Assembly: GCA_900540365.1 (NCBI GenBank)
Contig: UQFN01000005.1
Span: 53,204-117,203, forward strand
Direction: 5' to 3'
From: an uncultured Mollicutes bacterium
GTDB lineage: Bacteria > Bacillota_I > Bacilli_A > RFN20 > CAG-826
DNA length: 64,000 nt
Of this stretch, positions 1-8,752 are shown piece by piece (position 1 is the first letter of the stretch; each line of letters opens with the position of its first letter). A program made the position numbers and the translations under genes. Under the pieces are notes generated by a model, which saw only the letters and a list, made by a program, of their open reading frames with translations, was not told the DNA's origin and searched no databases.

Positions 1-638
1 GCTACTGTCAACCGCATATCACCGATAAAATTGTTACGCATAAATACACAAAAAACAAATGTAAAAGTAAGTATCATTGCTGGGGCAAGAAATGAATAAT
101 ATATCAAAGCATTACTTTGATCTCCTATTGTAGCAAGTAAAATAAAAATAATACCAACTACAGCAGATAAAATTCCTCCAAAAACATATCCACGTAAACG
201 AAAGGAGTTATTTTTATCACTTCGAACTTGTTGCTGACGTATTTTCTCTTTTCTTAAACATTCATTACAAACATAATAAAGTTCGCGTCCTCCTCTAGAC
301 TTAGCAATAGAACGCTGAACTCCTTCCCCTGGATGAATATATTTATGACATATTTTACATTCCCCGATTACTGGCAATGATTTATTTACTTCATTGTTTG
401 ATTGTTTTACGTTTTCTTCATCCTTTTTTGGTTCTTCTTTTTCCTTTAATTCTAATAAATCGTCCACTGATACTTTATATAAAGCTGCTAAGTCCTTTAT
501 AGTATCAATATTTGGTTCAACCGCATCTAATTCCCAACGAGACACGGCTTGTGGAGTTACATTTAATTTTTCTGCAACTTCATTTTGTGTATAACCACAC
601 TTAATTCTATATTCTTTAAGATTCTTTCCTAAATTCAC
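1..638 (-). CDS. XRE-family HTH regulator with zinc-ribbon and membrane segments (3' end cut off)
   Basis: Read on the minus strand from a GTG at 636-638 behind a strong Shine-Dalgarno (AGGAGGG, 645-651); open to the window edge, so the C-terminus is missing. Residues 1-65 are a Cro/C1-type helix-turn-helix (NVTPQAVSRWE recognition region, then the usual YKVSVDDLL tail). A linker rich in Lys/Glu follows. Next comes a short CxxC...CxxC module (GECKICHKY ... YVCNECLRK), probably a zinc ribbon, and then two hydrophobic stretches that look like membrane spans. The family pattern is a membrane-tethered transcription factor; its target cannot be read from the window. The domain calls rest on motifs seen directly; membrane anchoring is inferred. 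Confidence 0.85.
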   Translation of the reverse strand, partial: MNLGKNLKEYRIKCGYTQNEVAEKLNVTPQAVSRWELDAVEPNIDTIKDLAALYKVSVDDLLELKEKEEPKKDEENVKQSNNEVNKSLPVIGECKICHKYIHPGEGVQRSIAKSRGGRELYYVCNECLRKEKIRQQQVRSDKNNSFRLRGYVFGGILSAVVGIIFILLATIGDQSNALIYYSFLAPAMILTFTFVFCVFMRNNFIGDMRLTV

Positions 639-963
639 AAGCAACCCTCCTGTTGTCTATATACTGCGATTAATCTCTTTAATTTTAAATAAACAAAACT
701 GTGATTTCGATAAACATTTTGTTGAGTTAATTTATAATTAAGTATTTATAAAATTAAATTATTCTAAAATAAAAACCTTACTTTATAATTATACTTTAAA
801 CTACTTGATTTTAATGTCATGTATAGAATTCATATATTTTTTATTAAGATTAAGATATTATTTTTCTTTAATATTAAATAAATAAAAATATTTATTTTAA
901 ATTTTATTTAAGTTTTAAAAGGTTTTAGTTAAAAATTTACTTTTAATAATTAATAGGAACTAT
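639..963. other. AT-rich intergenic region
   Basis: About 325 bases between the start of the HTH regulator and the stop of the large exported protein gene. It is almost pure A/T with no convincing reading frame on either strand. Around 904-928 it carries a copy of the AGTTTTAAAAGGTTTT-like motif seen at several other gene ends in the window. No RNA gene or strong hairpin is apparent. Confidence 0.5.
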
Positions 964-3537
964 TTAAGATCCTGTTTTATCAAAGTATAAAATATAGTTT
1001 TTCATTACTCTTAAATTCAAAACTAAATTTCCTGTATTATCAAAATATCCAATTAAAGCATCAGTAACAAAATCTCTAATTAATAAATTTTGTTTGGTAT
1101 ATCCATTTGTATTAGAGTTAATAAAACTTTCAACTGCTTCTTGGAATGTAATTTGAGTTGAATTAAAACTAATATCACAGGTATCGCTACGTTTCATATT
1201 AACTCCAAGATAATACTTCTTTCTCCATAATAAATAATCAAAATCAGTTCCGTCAGCATTTTTATGGATAGCAAGTCCAGTATTTGTATCAATGCTTACT
1301 TTATTTTCAAAAAGTTTAATGAAAATATTAGTATGACGATATGTATATACATTAAATTGATCGCTATCTTTATTATATTCAATTAAAATATCATAAATAC
1401 CTCGATCATTTTCATAATCATTTAAACTTAAAGCATTTTCTTTTACATTTGTACTAGCAATTGTAATTTGCTTTGCATTAAACCATAAACTAGCATTAGT
1501 AAATACATCTTCATCATTAAATTTAAATTGATTGTTTGCATATGTTGGATTAAAAATTAGTGCTTCATTATTATTTAATGGATTTAAATTATATAATTCA
1601 CCATCGACATTATAATATTCATTATTAAATCGAATTTGCATTAATAAATTAGTGCTAATCTCTGTTAAATCAACATTTTGTGCTAAATAAATATAACTAT
1701 TGTTTTCTGTTAATTCACTAGTTGAATCTACTACATAAGCTCCACTTGAATTTAATGTTGCTTTATATAACTTAGCATTTAAATTATAAAATTTTGGAGC
1801 ATTAACTTGTTTGTTTAAATCTGAATCGAAAGTTTTATCATCTATATAAGAGCTATTTAATTCCTTATAAAATGAAGCTTCAGCTATTTTTTCTACTAGT
1901 AATATGTATGGACGATTAGTATATATATCACTAATTATTATATTATCTTTAAATAAATATTCTAAAACTCCTCCTCCTTTATTAGTATCTTTGCTAATAT
2001 ATGATAAATTTTTATTATAAATTTGTTTAAAGACAGTTAAATTGCTTGTAACATTATCGGCAATAGTAGATATGTTATTAAATCCTGCTGTGGAACTACT
2101 TGCTGTTGTGTTTCTTCCAACTACCAAATAAAAATTATAAAGCCCAAGACCATAGTTATTTTTAATATATGTTATAATGCTTGAACCAGTTATGGAAGTA
2201 TTTGAACCATAAAATGCTGCCCACGGTTGACCTCCCCAATGTCCAGCACTCTCTGCAGGATGTATTGCTATTTCTAAATCGGTTATATTTTCATTTATGT
2301 TAATGTTTGAAACATAGCCAATGTTTGTATTATTTATTCCATTAATAGGTGTACCTGCTTCAGAACCTTGAAAATATAACATTGGATATCTTGTTGAGTT
2401 TCCGCTTTTATCTTTAATATCCATTCTTAAAGCATCTCTTCCACCTTCAGAAATTATATCTTTATAACCTTTGGAATTTGAAAAAACTGGGAATAGTCTA
2501 ATTACATTATCTTTATCAGCAAAGCCTGATAAAGCTTTATTTATATCAAAAAATTGATTAATGTCTTTACTTCTAAATACGGAAATTTCAATACTATCAT
2601 CACCAACTTTGCAAGGATAAATTGGATTGTCATTTCCATCAAAATCAACATAAGTCCACATTGCAAAATTTAATTCGTACCAACCTTCTTGATCGCCCAT
2701 TGAAGTCCATGGGGTCATTGTAAGCTTAGAAAAATCACCTTGAGAAATAGATTCAAAAACCTCTATTTTTTGAGGTAAGACTCTTCCTTCATCATAATTT
2801 AAATTTGGCCAAAAACCAAATCGATCATTTTTAAAATGCCTTCTATTATTATATTGACTATTATTAAAGTTAATATGATTAAATTTACCACTATCAAATC
2901 CATTTAACTGATTTTGATCTATATAATAATCATCCCATGAAGTATTTGTAGGAATTACTCCTTTTCCATTAGAGTCGTCTTTTTCACCAAAATCGCTACG
3001 AGCATTATGACCACCATTTAATCCTGATTCTCCGATTCCATTAATTTCTAAATCATAGACAATTTGGTAACCATAAACTTCAGCTTTGTTATACTCCATT
3101 ACACCTAAGCCTTTTTGTGCGACTATTCTTTTAGAATTGTCTAAATATTCGTTATTATTATTAACATAATCACGATATGTTTCTTTGCTAGATTGTTTTA
3201 AGGTTTGCTTATAAGAAATATTTCCAGAACTATCTTCAATAGCTTCAATATAACCAAAAGCATCTTCTGGTTTGATAGTACTTCCATTTAAATAATCTTG
3301 ATAAATCTCTAAATATAACGTACTTGGAAATAAATATATAGTGTAGTCTTTTCCAACATAATCTTCTCTACCAAATACATAATTTTCTTCGATATTATCA
3401 ACTCTAATTTGATCTTCAATTAATTGACTAGATTTAACTTCATCACTAAAAATAAAATATGCAAAAGCACTACTTGTAGCAATTGCTACAATTCCAATTA
3501 AACTTAAAAGAAATGTTTTAAATTTAAATCTAACCAT
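964..3537 (-). CDS. Large exported protein with SipW-type signal peptide
   Basis: About 857 residues. The start chosen is the ATG at 3535-3537 behind GAGGGG, not the TTG twelve bases upstream; it then overlaps the previous gene's stop by 8 bases. The N-terminus has a basic stretch, a hydrophobic core and then ATSSAFAYFIFSDE. This Ala/aromatic Phe-Ser-Asp/Glu pattern marks substrates of SipW-type signal peptidases, as in TasA or camelysin. The rest is a long, Asn/Ser/Tyr-rich extracytoplasmic protein without cysteine-rich or catalytic motifs that I recognise, and without an LPxTG anchor. It is last in a four-gene operon with a SipW-like peptidase and two smaller leader-bearing proteins, so a role as a large surface or fibre component is inferred. 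Its sequence beyond the leader is unfamiliar to me. Confidence 0.8.
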   Translation of the reverse strand: MVRFKFKTFLLSLIGIVAIATSSAFAYFIFSDEVKSSQLIEDQIRVDNIEENYVFGREDYVGKDYTIYLFPSTLYLEIYQDYLNGSTIKPEDAFGYIEAIEDSSGNISYKQTLKQSSKETYRDYVNNNNEYLDNSKRIVAQKGLGVMEYNKAEVYGYQIVYDLEINGIGESGLNGGHNARSDFGEKDDSNGKGVIPTNTSWDDYYIDQNQLNGFDSGKFNHINFNNSQYNNRRHFKNDRFGFWPNLNYDEGRVLPQKIEVFESISQGDFSKLTMTPWTSMGDQEGWYELNFAMWTYVDFDGNDNPIYPCKVGDDSIEISVFRSKDINQFFDINKALSGFADKDNVIRLFPVFSNSKGYKDIISEGGRDALRMDIKDKSGNSTRYPMLYFQGSEAGTPINGINNTNIGYVSNININENITDLEIAIHPAESAGHWGGQPWAAFYGSNTSITGSSIITYIKNNYGLGLYNFYLVVGRNTTASSSTAGFNNISTIADNVTSNLTVFKQIYNKNLSYISKDTNKGGGVLEYLFKDNIIISDIYTNRPYILLVEKIAEASFYKELNSSYIDDKTFDSDLNKQVNAPKFYNLNAKLYKATLNSSGAYVVDSTSELTENNSYIYLAQNVDLTEISTNLLMQIRFNNEYYNVDGELYNLNPLNNNEALIFNPTYANNQFKFNDEDVFTNASLWFNAKQITIASTNVKENALSLNDYENDRGIYDILIEYNKDSDQFNVYTYRHTNIFIKLFENKVSIDTNTGLAIHKNADGTDFDYLLWRKKYYLGVNMKRSDTCDISFNSTQITFQEAVESFINSNTNGYTKQNLLIRDFVTDALIGYFDNTGNLVLNLRVMKNYILYFDKTGS

Positions 3538-4273
3538 TTGTCCCCTCAAATCTAGCTGTAAATTCTATATCAATAGTCCAATATTTACCATATTTTGTGA
3601 AATCTTGATACAAAGTAGTATATTTAGTTAATGTATTAGGTTTTACCTTTTCACTAGCATATGCAAAAATATCACCTAAATTAATTGTTATAACATATTC
3701 TTGAATTTTTAATCCTTCATACCCAGTTGCATTATCGACAAATGGATCGCTAACAGTATAAGGATAATAATCTAATAAATTTACAAAATTATTATTTGCA
3801 TATAAATTAGATGAGATTGTAACATATTTTGATAATGGTACTGCATTTTGATCAGTTGAAGTATCAGTAAGAATAGATATTTTTGCTCCTAAAACAAATC
3901 TAATATCACTAGGTAAAGTAAAATCATTCACTTCACGGTGAAATATGACCTTAATTTCATCGTTTTTAACTAATTCATATTTATTAGTAACATTACTATA
4001 AGTACTTTTATAAAATTCTAAGCCTTCATTTAAATCGGTTGAGGAATTTCCTTCTTCAAATAACATAAAAGTAGGAAACACTTGATTATCATGGGCATTT
4101 GCAAAATGTCCTAAGTTAGCTTTTGATGATATATTAATTGGTATTCCAACTTCTTGAGATAAATCTCCAGCTTCACTACTATAAAAAACCCACACTCCAA
4201 ATCCACTACCAACAAATAAAAAAGTAGTTAAAAAAGGAAGAACAGTTACTAATAATTTATTTTTAAACCACAT
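3530..4273 (-). CDS. Exported protein with SipW-type signal peptide
   Basis: 247 residues. The N-terminus is MWFKNKLLVTVLPFLTTFLF followed by VGSGFGVWVFYSSEAGDLSQ, the same Gly-x-Gly-Phe...Trp-x-Phe...Ser-Glu layout as its operon neighbours; cleavage is expected shortly before the Trp/Phe segment. The mature part looks beta-rich (alternating hydrophobics, many Thr/Asn), as expected for TasA-type subunits. The start overlaps the end of the signal-peptidase gene by 11 bases and its stop overlaps the next gene, so the three are translationally coupled. It is probably an anchor or minor subunit of a surface fibre assembled from the 5329-5955 product; that role is inferred from context. Confidence 0.8.
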   Translation of the reverse strand: MWFKNKLLVTVLPFLTTFLFVGSGFGVWVFYSSEAGDLSQEVGIPINISSKANLGHFANAHDNQVFPTFMLFEEGNSSTDLNEGLEFYKSTYSNVTNKYELVKNDEIKVIFHREVNDFTLPSDIRFVLGAKISILTDTSTDQNAVPLSKYVTISSNLYANNNFVNLLDYYPYTVSDPFVDNATGYEGLKIQEYVITINLGDIFAYASEKVKPNTLTKYTTLYQDFTKYGKYWTIDIEFTARFEGTNG

Positions 4274-5297
4274 TATTAGTATCTTCCTTTAGTTGAAAAC
4301 TAATATTATAGTCTTCATCTATTTTCTTTGAAAGTTCTAAAATCTTATTATCATAAGTTTTTTCAATTAAACCTTCAGCAACGTTATATGTAATTAAAAA
4401 TAAGAAACTAGCTGCAAGAGCAACAAGTCCTATATTTGATTGCAAATAAATAAGTGTGACACCTAAGCCATAATTTTGAAAACCATTATATTTACCAACT
4501 ACTTTATCAAAAGTTAATGTTAATTCTTCTGCTGAAGAAGTATCATTAGCATCTCCTCTTAAAGTATAATAAGTAACATTAGTTTCTTCATTTTGATATA
4601 TTCTTATAACGCGGTGAACGATAATACTTCCACTTTCACTTTTATAAGCCAATATATCATATAATTTTATATCGTTTTCACTATAAATTTTATCGATTCC
4701 AATTAAAGAATATTGTTCAATTTGATTAGTTAAATTATGTTCTTCAATATAATTATTTTCATTATTAACTGTTTCCATTGATCCTGTACGAATAGTTAAT
4801 AATGTAGTGTCACCAAAAAACAATTGTTCTCCACCAATTTTAAAACCTAGTGCAAAACCAAAAATTATTAGTAATGCACAATAAAGAATACCAAATAATG
4901 TGTTCATTATAATTTGATATTTCTTGTTTCTTTTCTTGTCTATTAATATTGATTCGTAAACACCTATTGGTTCATCTACTTTAGCATTTTTAATTTTCTT
5001 TTTTAAATCTCTTCTTAAAAAAGTTTTAATATGTGGTTCGTTTTGAACTAAATAATAGTTCAAAACGCTTACTTCCACATCTTTATTTTTTTCTTCTATT
5101 TTAGGTTTTTCTAAAACATAACGATATTTTCTTTTTAAAGAAGATTCAAGTTTATCATCTTCATGACCTAATTTAATATGTCTAATTTTATAATGACCAT
5201 ATAGTCCGAATAAAATACTAAATACAATTGCGAATCCGATGATTACACACATTGAGACAATAAAAGCTATAAAAGATAGTCTTTCTTGTCCGTTCAT
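4263..5297 (-). CDS. SipW-like (ER-type, S26B) signal peptidase I
   Basis: 344 residues, longer than the ~190 of Bacillus SipW because of an N-terminal membrane span (residues ~8-32) and a basic cytosolic stretch (~40-130). A second span lies at ~130-152. The peptidase domain follows: RTGSMET with the nucleophile Ser173, VHRVI with His228 in place of the bacterial Lys, and LRGDAND with Asp249. These are the Ser-His-Asp hallmarks of the ER/archaeal/SipW class. A last span is near residue 285-305. In Bacillus, SipW processes TasA and TapA; here the genes on both sides encode proteins with SipW-type leaders, so they are the likely substrates. It sits 31 bases after the small TasA-like gene. No good Shine-Dalgarno precedes the start, so coupling to the upstream gene is possible. 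Confidence 0.9.
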   Translation of the reverse strand: MNGQERLSFIAFIVSMCVIIGFAIVFSILFGLYGHYKIRHIKLGHEDDKLESSLKRKYRYVLEKPKIEEKNKDVEVSVLNYYLVQNEPHIKTFLRRDLKKKIKNAKVDEPIGVYESILIDKKRNKKYQIIMNTLFGILYCALLIIFGFALGFKIGGEQLFFGDTTLLTIRTGSMETVNNENNYIEEHNLTNQIEQYSLIGIDKIYSENDIKLYDILAYKSESGSIIVHRVIRIYQNEETNVTYYTLRGDANDTSSAEELTLTFDKVVGKYNGFQNYGLGVTLIYLQSNIGLVALAASFLFLITYNVAEGLIEKTYDNKILELSKKIDEDYNISFQLKEDTNNVV

Positions 5298-5328
5298 ATA
5301 AAAAGTAATATTTAAAAATAATTAATTA

Positions 5329-5955
5329 CTAGGCACCAACTTCGACAACTACTGCCGACCATTCAAAAGTAATTGAGGCCTTTGCTAAATTACTTTTCAT
5401 TGTCCCATAATCAATTGAATTTCCAGGTTTTTTGCCTTCTATATACTCTAAGAATGTACATACATCTCCTGACATTAATGAAATAGTATCAGTTAGTCCT
5501 GTATTTGAAGTAACATCTTGCGTTAATGTATGAACAGTTGAACCAGGTGTATAATCTGATAATCCTGTTACTTTAACATAATCTAATAAATTTGCAGTGA
5601 ATGTGATAGTTCTAGTAACTTCAACTTTCATTCCAGCAGAAGTTAAATTCTCATAAGCTCCGTCTTTAAATGTAAATTTAGCACCAACGCTAGCTGCATC
5701 AAAACTAATTCCTTTCTTAACATCAGTTCTATTTTGAAATCCGCCTTGATCAAGCGTAAGTGTTGTAGCTTTTGTTTCATTTAATGTTAAAGTACCCACA
5801 GCATTATCAACCATATCTGAAACGATGACATTAACATTTTGTTCTGCTTCCTTAATATTATTTTCGCTAAAATACCAAGCTGAAAAACCACTACCAACAA
5901 GTGCACTAACGGCTACTGCTGGTAAAACTAACGCCAATAATTTTCTATTTAGCAT
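5329..5955 (-). CDS. TasA-like exported protein with SipW-type signal peptide
   Basis: About 208 residues from the ATG at 5953-5955, chosen because AGGGGG lies just upstream; the upstream in-frame extension has no ribosome site. The leader reads MLNRKLLALVLPAVAVSALV then GSGFSAWYFSENNIKEAEQN, a textbook SipW-dependent signal peptide. The mature ~170 residues are beta-prone and Thr/Val-rich, similar in size to camelysin/TasA subunits. It is the first gene of the operon (this gene, signal peptidase, 3530-4273, 964-3537) and probably encodes the abundant subunit. Transcription starts from a good promoter at 5986-6013 that contains a palindromic operator. Family assignment rests on leader, size and the peptidase neighbour, not on a full-length match. 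Confidence 0.85.
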   Translation of the reverse strand: MLNRKLLALVLPAVAVSALVGSGFSAWYFSENNIKEAEQNVNVIVSDMVDNAVGTLTLNETKATTLTLDQGGFQNRTDVKKGISFDAASVGAKFTFKDGAYENLTSAGMKVEVTRTITFTANLLDYVKVTGLSDYTPGSTVHTLTQDVTSNTGLTDTISLMSGDVCTFLEYIEGKKPGNSIDYGTMKSNLAKASITFEWSAVVVEVGA

Positions 5956-5985
5956 AAAAAAAATCCCCCTAAACTTTGTGCTTAG

Positions 5986-6013
5986 ATAATAACACATTTT
6001 GTGTTATTGTCAA
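5986..6013 (-). promoter_or_regulatory. Promoter of the SipW/TasA-like operon with palindromic operator
   Basis: On the minus strand, -35 TTGACA (6008-6013) and -10 TATTAT (5986-5991) are separated by 16 bases. The spacer is filled by a perfect inverted repeat, AATAACACA / TGTGTTATT (arms 5988-5996 and 6000-6008, 3-base centre), which overlaps the edges of both boxes. A protein bound here would block RNA polymerase, so this is a strong candidate operator. The regulator is unknown; the cut-off HTH gene at 1-638 is the nearest candidate only by position. Confidence 0.75.
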
Positions 6014-6109
6014 ATTTAATTAGTTATGGGTTAATGATTAAATAACTAAAAAAAGCAAAAATTTAAAATTTTCTTTTTAAAACTCAATTATTTTTATAAA
6101 ATTTCTATC

Positions 6110-6454
6110 TTAAGGATAATCATATCCACCATTAGGATATTTACAACTTTTTAAGCGATCAATTCCTTTTTTTAATCCTTCAAACAAACCATATTTAATA
6201 ATAGCTAATTTCATATACTCTGAACAAGAAGGTTCAAAACGACATTTCATTCTTAATTTTTTTGGCGCTATTAATTGATATAAATCTATTAAAAATAAAA
6301 TAATTGCTTTTAATCTAATTGATACATAAAAAAGAATATAAATTATAGGAATTATTATTTTTAGACAATATTTATCAATAAAAAAATATGTTATTAATGT
6401 GATTATAACTAAAAAGCTACTAAATAAAATAAATTCTAAAAGTATTTTTTCCAA
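6110..6454 (-). CDS. yidD: YidD membrane protein insertion efficiency factor (probable frameshifted 5' end)
   Basis: YidD is a small membrane-associated factor that aids YidC/Sec insertion of inner-membrane proteins. The C-terminal half carries the family signature: CRFEPSCSEYM, then IKYGLFEG, RLKSC and GGYDYP. Two hydrophobic spans precede it (residues ~4-45), an N-terminal extension that I believe occurs in Firmicutes versions of the family. The only start in this frame is a TTG (6452-6454) right after a stop, with no Shine-Dalgarno. Adding one A to the A6 run at 6445-6450 would join it to an upstream 30-codon frame beginning with an ATG at 6538-6540 and ending in YPKINW. The intact gene is therefore probably ~143 codons and frameshifted here. 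Confidence 0.85.
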   Translation of the reverse strand: MEKILLEFILFSSFLVIITLITYFFIDKYCLKIIIPIIYILFYVSIRLKAIILFLIDLYQLIAPKKLRMKCRFEPSCSEYMKLAIIKYGLFEGLKKGIDRLKSCKYPNGGYDYP

Positions 6455-6540
6455 TTAATTTTTGGATAAGTTAAAACACGTTTATAATTTAATGAACTTG
6501 GATCGTTATTATAACTAATGTTAAAAGATGAATTATTCAT
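6451..6540 (-). pseudogene. Detached N-terminal part of yidD
   Basis: Thirty codons from the ATG at 6538-6540 in the frame before the A6 run; they end in LTYPKINW and run into a stop soon after. The ATG overlaps the stop of the upstream DUF4177 frame (ATGAATAA), a usual coupled-gene arrangement. One extra A restores continuity with yidD. It could be a true frameshift or an assembly error in a homopolymer. Confidence 0.6.
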
Positions 6541-6733
6541 CTTTTTCAAAAATTAACATGTAAAGAGTTGCATCACTTTCTTTATGAAAGCAACCACCTT
6601 TTGCAGTTTGTCTAACAGTTTCCATTGAATGATATCTCCACCCACCAACAGAATTTTTGTTAATTAAGTCCTCAAAAAGTTAACAAGCATCTCCTTCAAC
6701 AGATGTTGGTCCTGGTACAACTTTATACATCAT
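6533..6733 (-). pseudogene. DUF4177-like small protein with in-frame stop
   Basis: A 67-codon frame on the minus strand from the ATG at 6731-6733. It contains MYKVVPGPTSVEGDA, then a TAA at 6680-6682, then LFEDLINKNSVGGWRYHSME and a tail ending in LYMLIFEKDE. The order (start, small acidic linker, Gly-Trp-x-Tyr-His-Ser) matches the short DUF4177 family of unknown function. The TAA most likely replaced AAA (Lys). Everything else is in frame, so the damage is recent or it is a sequence error. The stop overlaps the ATG of the detached yidD start. Confidence 0.65.
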
Positions 6734-6786
6734 AGACGATTCCAACTTTATATTTTTGTTTTATCACTAGAAAATTTTTATCAATA

Positions 6787-8256
6787 TTAAAAATTTAATG
6801 TCTTTAATTTTTCAACTGCATACTCATTAAATGTTAAGTTTACAGTTGATGAATTATTTTCCTTACTATATTTAAATTGTTTACTAAATTCCATAAATTT
6901 ATTATTATCTAAATATTTAGAAGCATATTCTTTACATAAAGATATATATCTACTTTGATATTCTTCAATTACTGGATATTTATTTGAATAATCAACATTA
7001 TTATCGTTTTCACTTAAAAATAATCTCCATAATAAAGGATTAGGTTGATATGGTTCATTTCCATTACCTAAATATTGTTTATTATAATCTAAAGGAATAT
7101 TTTCCATATGAATTTCCCAATCTTTTAATATTCCAAAACAACGATCAAAATCATAAGGGATAAAACTCATTTTATTAGTTTTACTATTAAAATATATATA
7201 AAAGTTATTAGAGTTATTTCTTGAATCATCTGGATTTCCAATTACCCAGCATAATGCTTGATATTTTAAAATTGAATCTACATCTATTAAAGAATCTAAA
7301 GTATCTTTAAATGATGATGCACTACTTGTATCATCATTTAAAGTATTAATAACATTTCTTAATAAACTATGATCTATTTCATCTTCTTTATCATTAGTTT
7401 TTAAGTCATAACTAGGATGATAATTAGGACCTTCTACACCAATTTTATCTATTGTATTTTTATTTAAAGATGCTGGTCCTTGGTCAGTATAAGTTGCTTT
7501 ATATAAATTACCTTTATATTCTTCTTTAGTTAAACGCTTTTTTAAAAAATCTTTATCAATTGTTTCTTGAATTTGATAAATATTAGTCATTGAATCACTT
7601 TCTGAATTAATTGTTACTTTAGCTAAAGTAACATTACTAGCCATTATTCCTTCTTCATTAAAAGCATTATATGCATATATTTGACGAGTAAAGGTTTGAT
7701 CTTCTTCTTTATTATATTTCATATCAAGTTTTTGTTGATCTGCAAAACTACGATCTTTTCTTTCTTCTCTTAAAGTATCATCTTCCCAAGAACGAATATA
7801 ATAATCATTATCTTTAACATCATCAAAAGTTTCTTTAAAAGATAATTTAAAATGTACTGGGGCATTAAAATGACCATCTTCACTAACAAAATTTTCATTT
7901 TTAGAAGTATTACCTTTCATTCTTGCTCCAACTTCCTTAAATGTATAAATTTCATCATTTAAAGAAATTGTTACATTACAAGGATGATACATTTCTTTTT
8001 TAACTTCATCTGAAGAATATTTTGCAAGTTTATAAATAGCTTCATTAGTAAAATTTAAAGTTATTTGTAAATTTGAAGTTGGATCATACATTTCTTCATA
8101 TAAATCTTCTTCAACTGGAGTATCTGGATTAGTAGGTTCATCTGTTTCGCTAGGTTCTTCTGGATTAGGAACTACAACTACTTCATCATTTAATGAATTA
8201 CAACTACTTAATAATAAACAAGCAAGAAAACTAATTAAAAAAGCAAATTTTATCAT
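6787..8256 (-). CDS. CotH-kinase-family lipoprotein
   Basis: 489 residues. The leader ends in LLLSSC (lipobox, Cys19) and is followed by a Pro/Glu/Thr-rich linker (~25-55), so the protein is lipid-anchored on the outer face of the membrane. The body has CotH-family marks: RMKGNTS near residue 115, a charged region (SWEDDTLREERKDRSF), and DDSRNNSNNFYIYFN leading to IPYDFDRCFG near 345-370, the presumed metal/phosphate-binding motif. CotH proteins are atypical protein kinases of spore coats and surface assemblies; extracellular phosphorylation here is inferred. AAGGAG precedes the ATG. It lies upstream of the small DUF4177/yidD genes on the same strand. Confidence 0.85.
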   Translation of the reverse strand: MIKFAFLISFLACLLLSSCNSLNDEVVVVPNPEEPSETDEPTNPDTPVEEDLYEEMYDPTSNLQITLNFTNEAIYKLAKYSSDEVKKEMYHPCNVTISLNDEIYTFKEVGARMKGNTSKNENFVSEDGHFNAPVHFKLSFKETFDDVKDNDYYIRSWEDDTLREERKDRSFADQQKLDMKYNKEEDQTFTRQIYAYNAFNEEGIMASNVTLAKVTINSESDSMTNIYQIQETIDKDFLKKRLTKEEYKGNLYKATYTDQGPASLNKNTIDKIGVEGPNYHPSYDLKTNDKEDEIDHSLLRNVINTLNDDTSSASSFKDTLDSLIDVDSILKYQALCWVIGNPDDSRNNSNNFYIYFNSKTNKMSFIPYDFDRCFGILKDWEIHMENIPLDYNKQYLGNGNEPYQPNPLLWRLFLSENDNNVDYSNKYPVIEEYQSRYISLCKEYASKYLDNNKFMEFSKQFKYSKENNSSTVNLTFNEYAVEKLKTLNF

Positions 8257-8317
8257 AGACTCTCCTTAATTATTTAATATTGTATTAAATTAAATTATAA
8301 ATTTAAATATTTAAATT

Positions 8318-8752
8318 TTATTTTAGTTTTAAAGGCTTTTTATTATTTTTTAAAGACAAATAAATAATTCTAAATATAAAATAAATTAGAAAAATAATTA
8401 AGAAAACTAAACATAAAATTATTAAAATATTGTAACTATTTAAGTATAAATTAAATAATATTCCACTAACTAAACTAAAAATATTTACTCCTAAAGATAT
8501 TAAAAATTCATATTTATTTTTATATATAAAATATAAGATTAAACCTTCAAGTAAAAATATTATTATTTCTCCAAAGATTAACCAATATAAAGAATAATTT
8601 AATCTTACATATATAAAATTAAAAGTAAGATTAGTGAATACATTCATTAAAATAATATAAGATAAATTTAAAATAGTTTTTTTCTTATTTAATTCAAAAT
8701 AAATTGGAGTTTCGATAAATAAAGTTAAAACGAGAGGAAATAAATATTCCAT
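8318..8752 (-). CDS. Small multi-pass membrane protein, unknown function
   Basis: 144 residues, nearly all hydrophobic, with four to five predicted membrane spans and a short basic tail (LKNNKKPLKLK). I do not recognise the family. There is no Shine-Dalgarno before the ATG at 8750-8752; instead a TAAAAT box (8759-8764) ends exactly six bases upstream, so the mRNA may be leaderless. It is divergent from the exported protein at 8809, with only 56 bases between the starts, so the two could be jointly controlled. Confidence 0.6.
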   Translation of the reverse strand: MEYLFPLVLTLFIETPIYFELNKKKTILNLSYIILMNVFTNLTFNFIYVRLNYSLYWLIFGEIIIFLLEGLILYFIYKNKYEFLISLGVNIFSLVSGILFNLYLNSYNILIILCLVFLIIFLIYFIFRIIYLSLKNNKKPLKLK

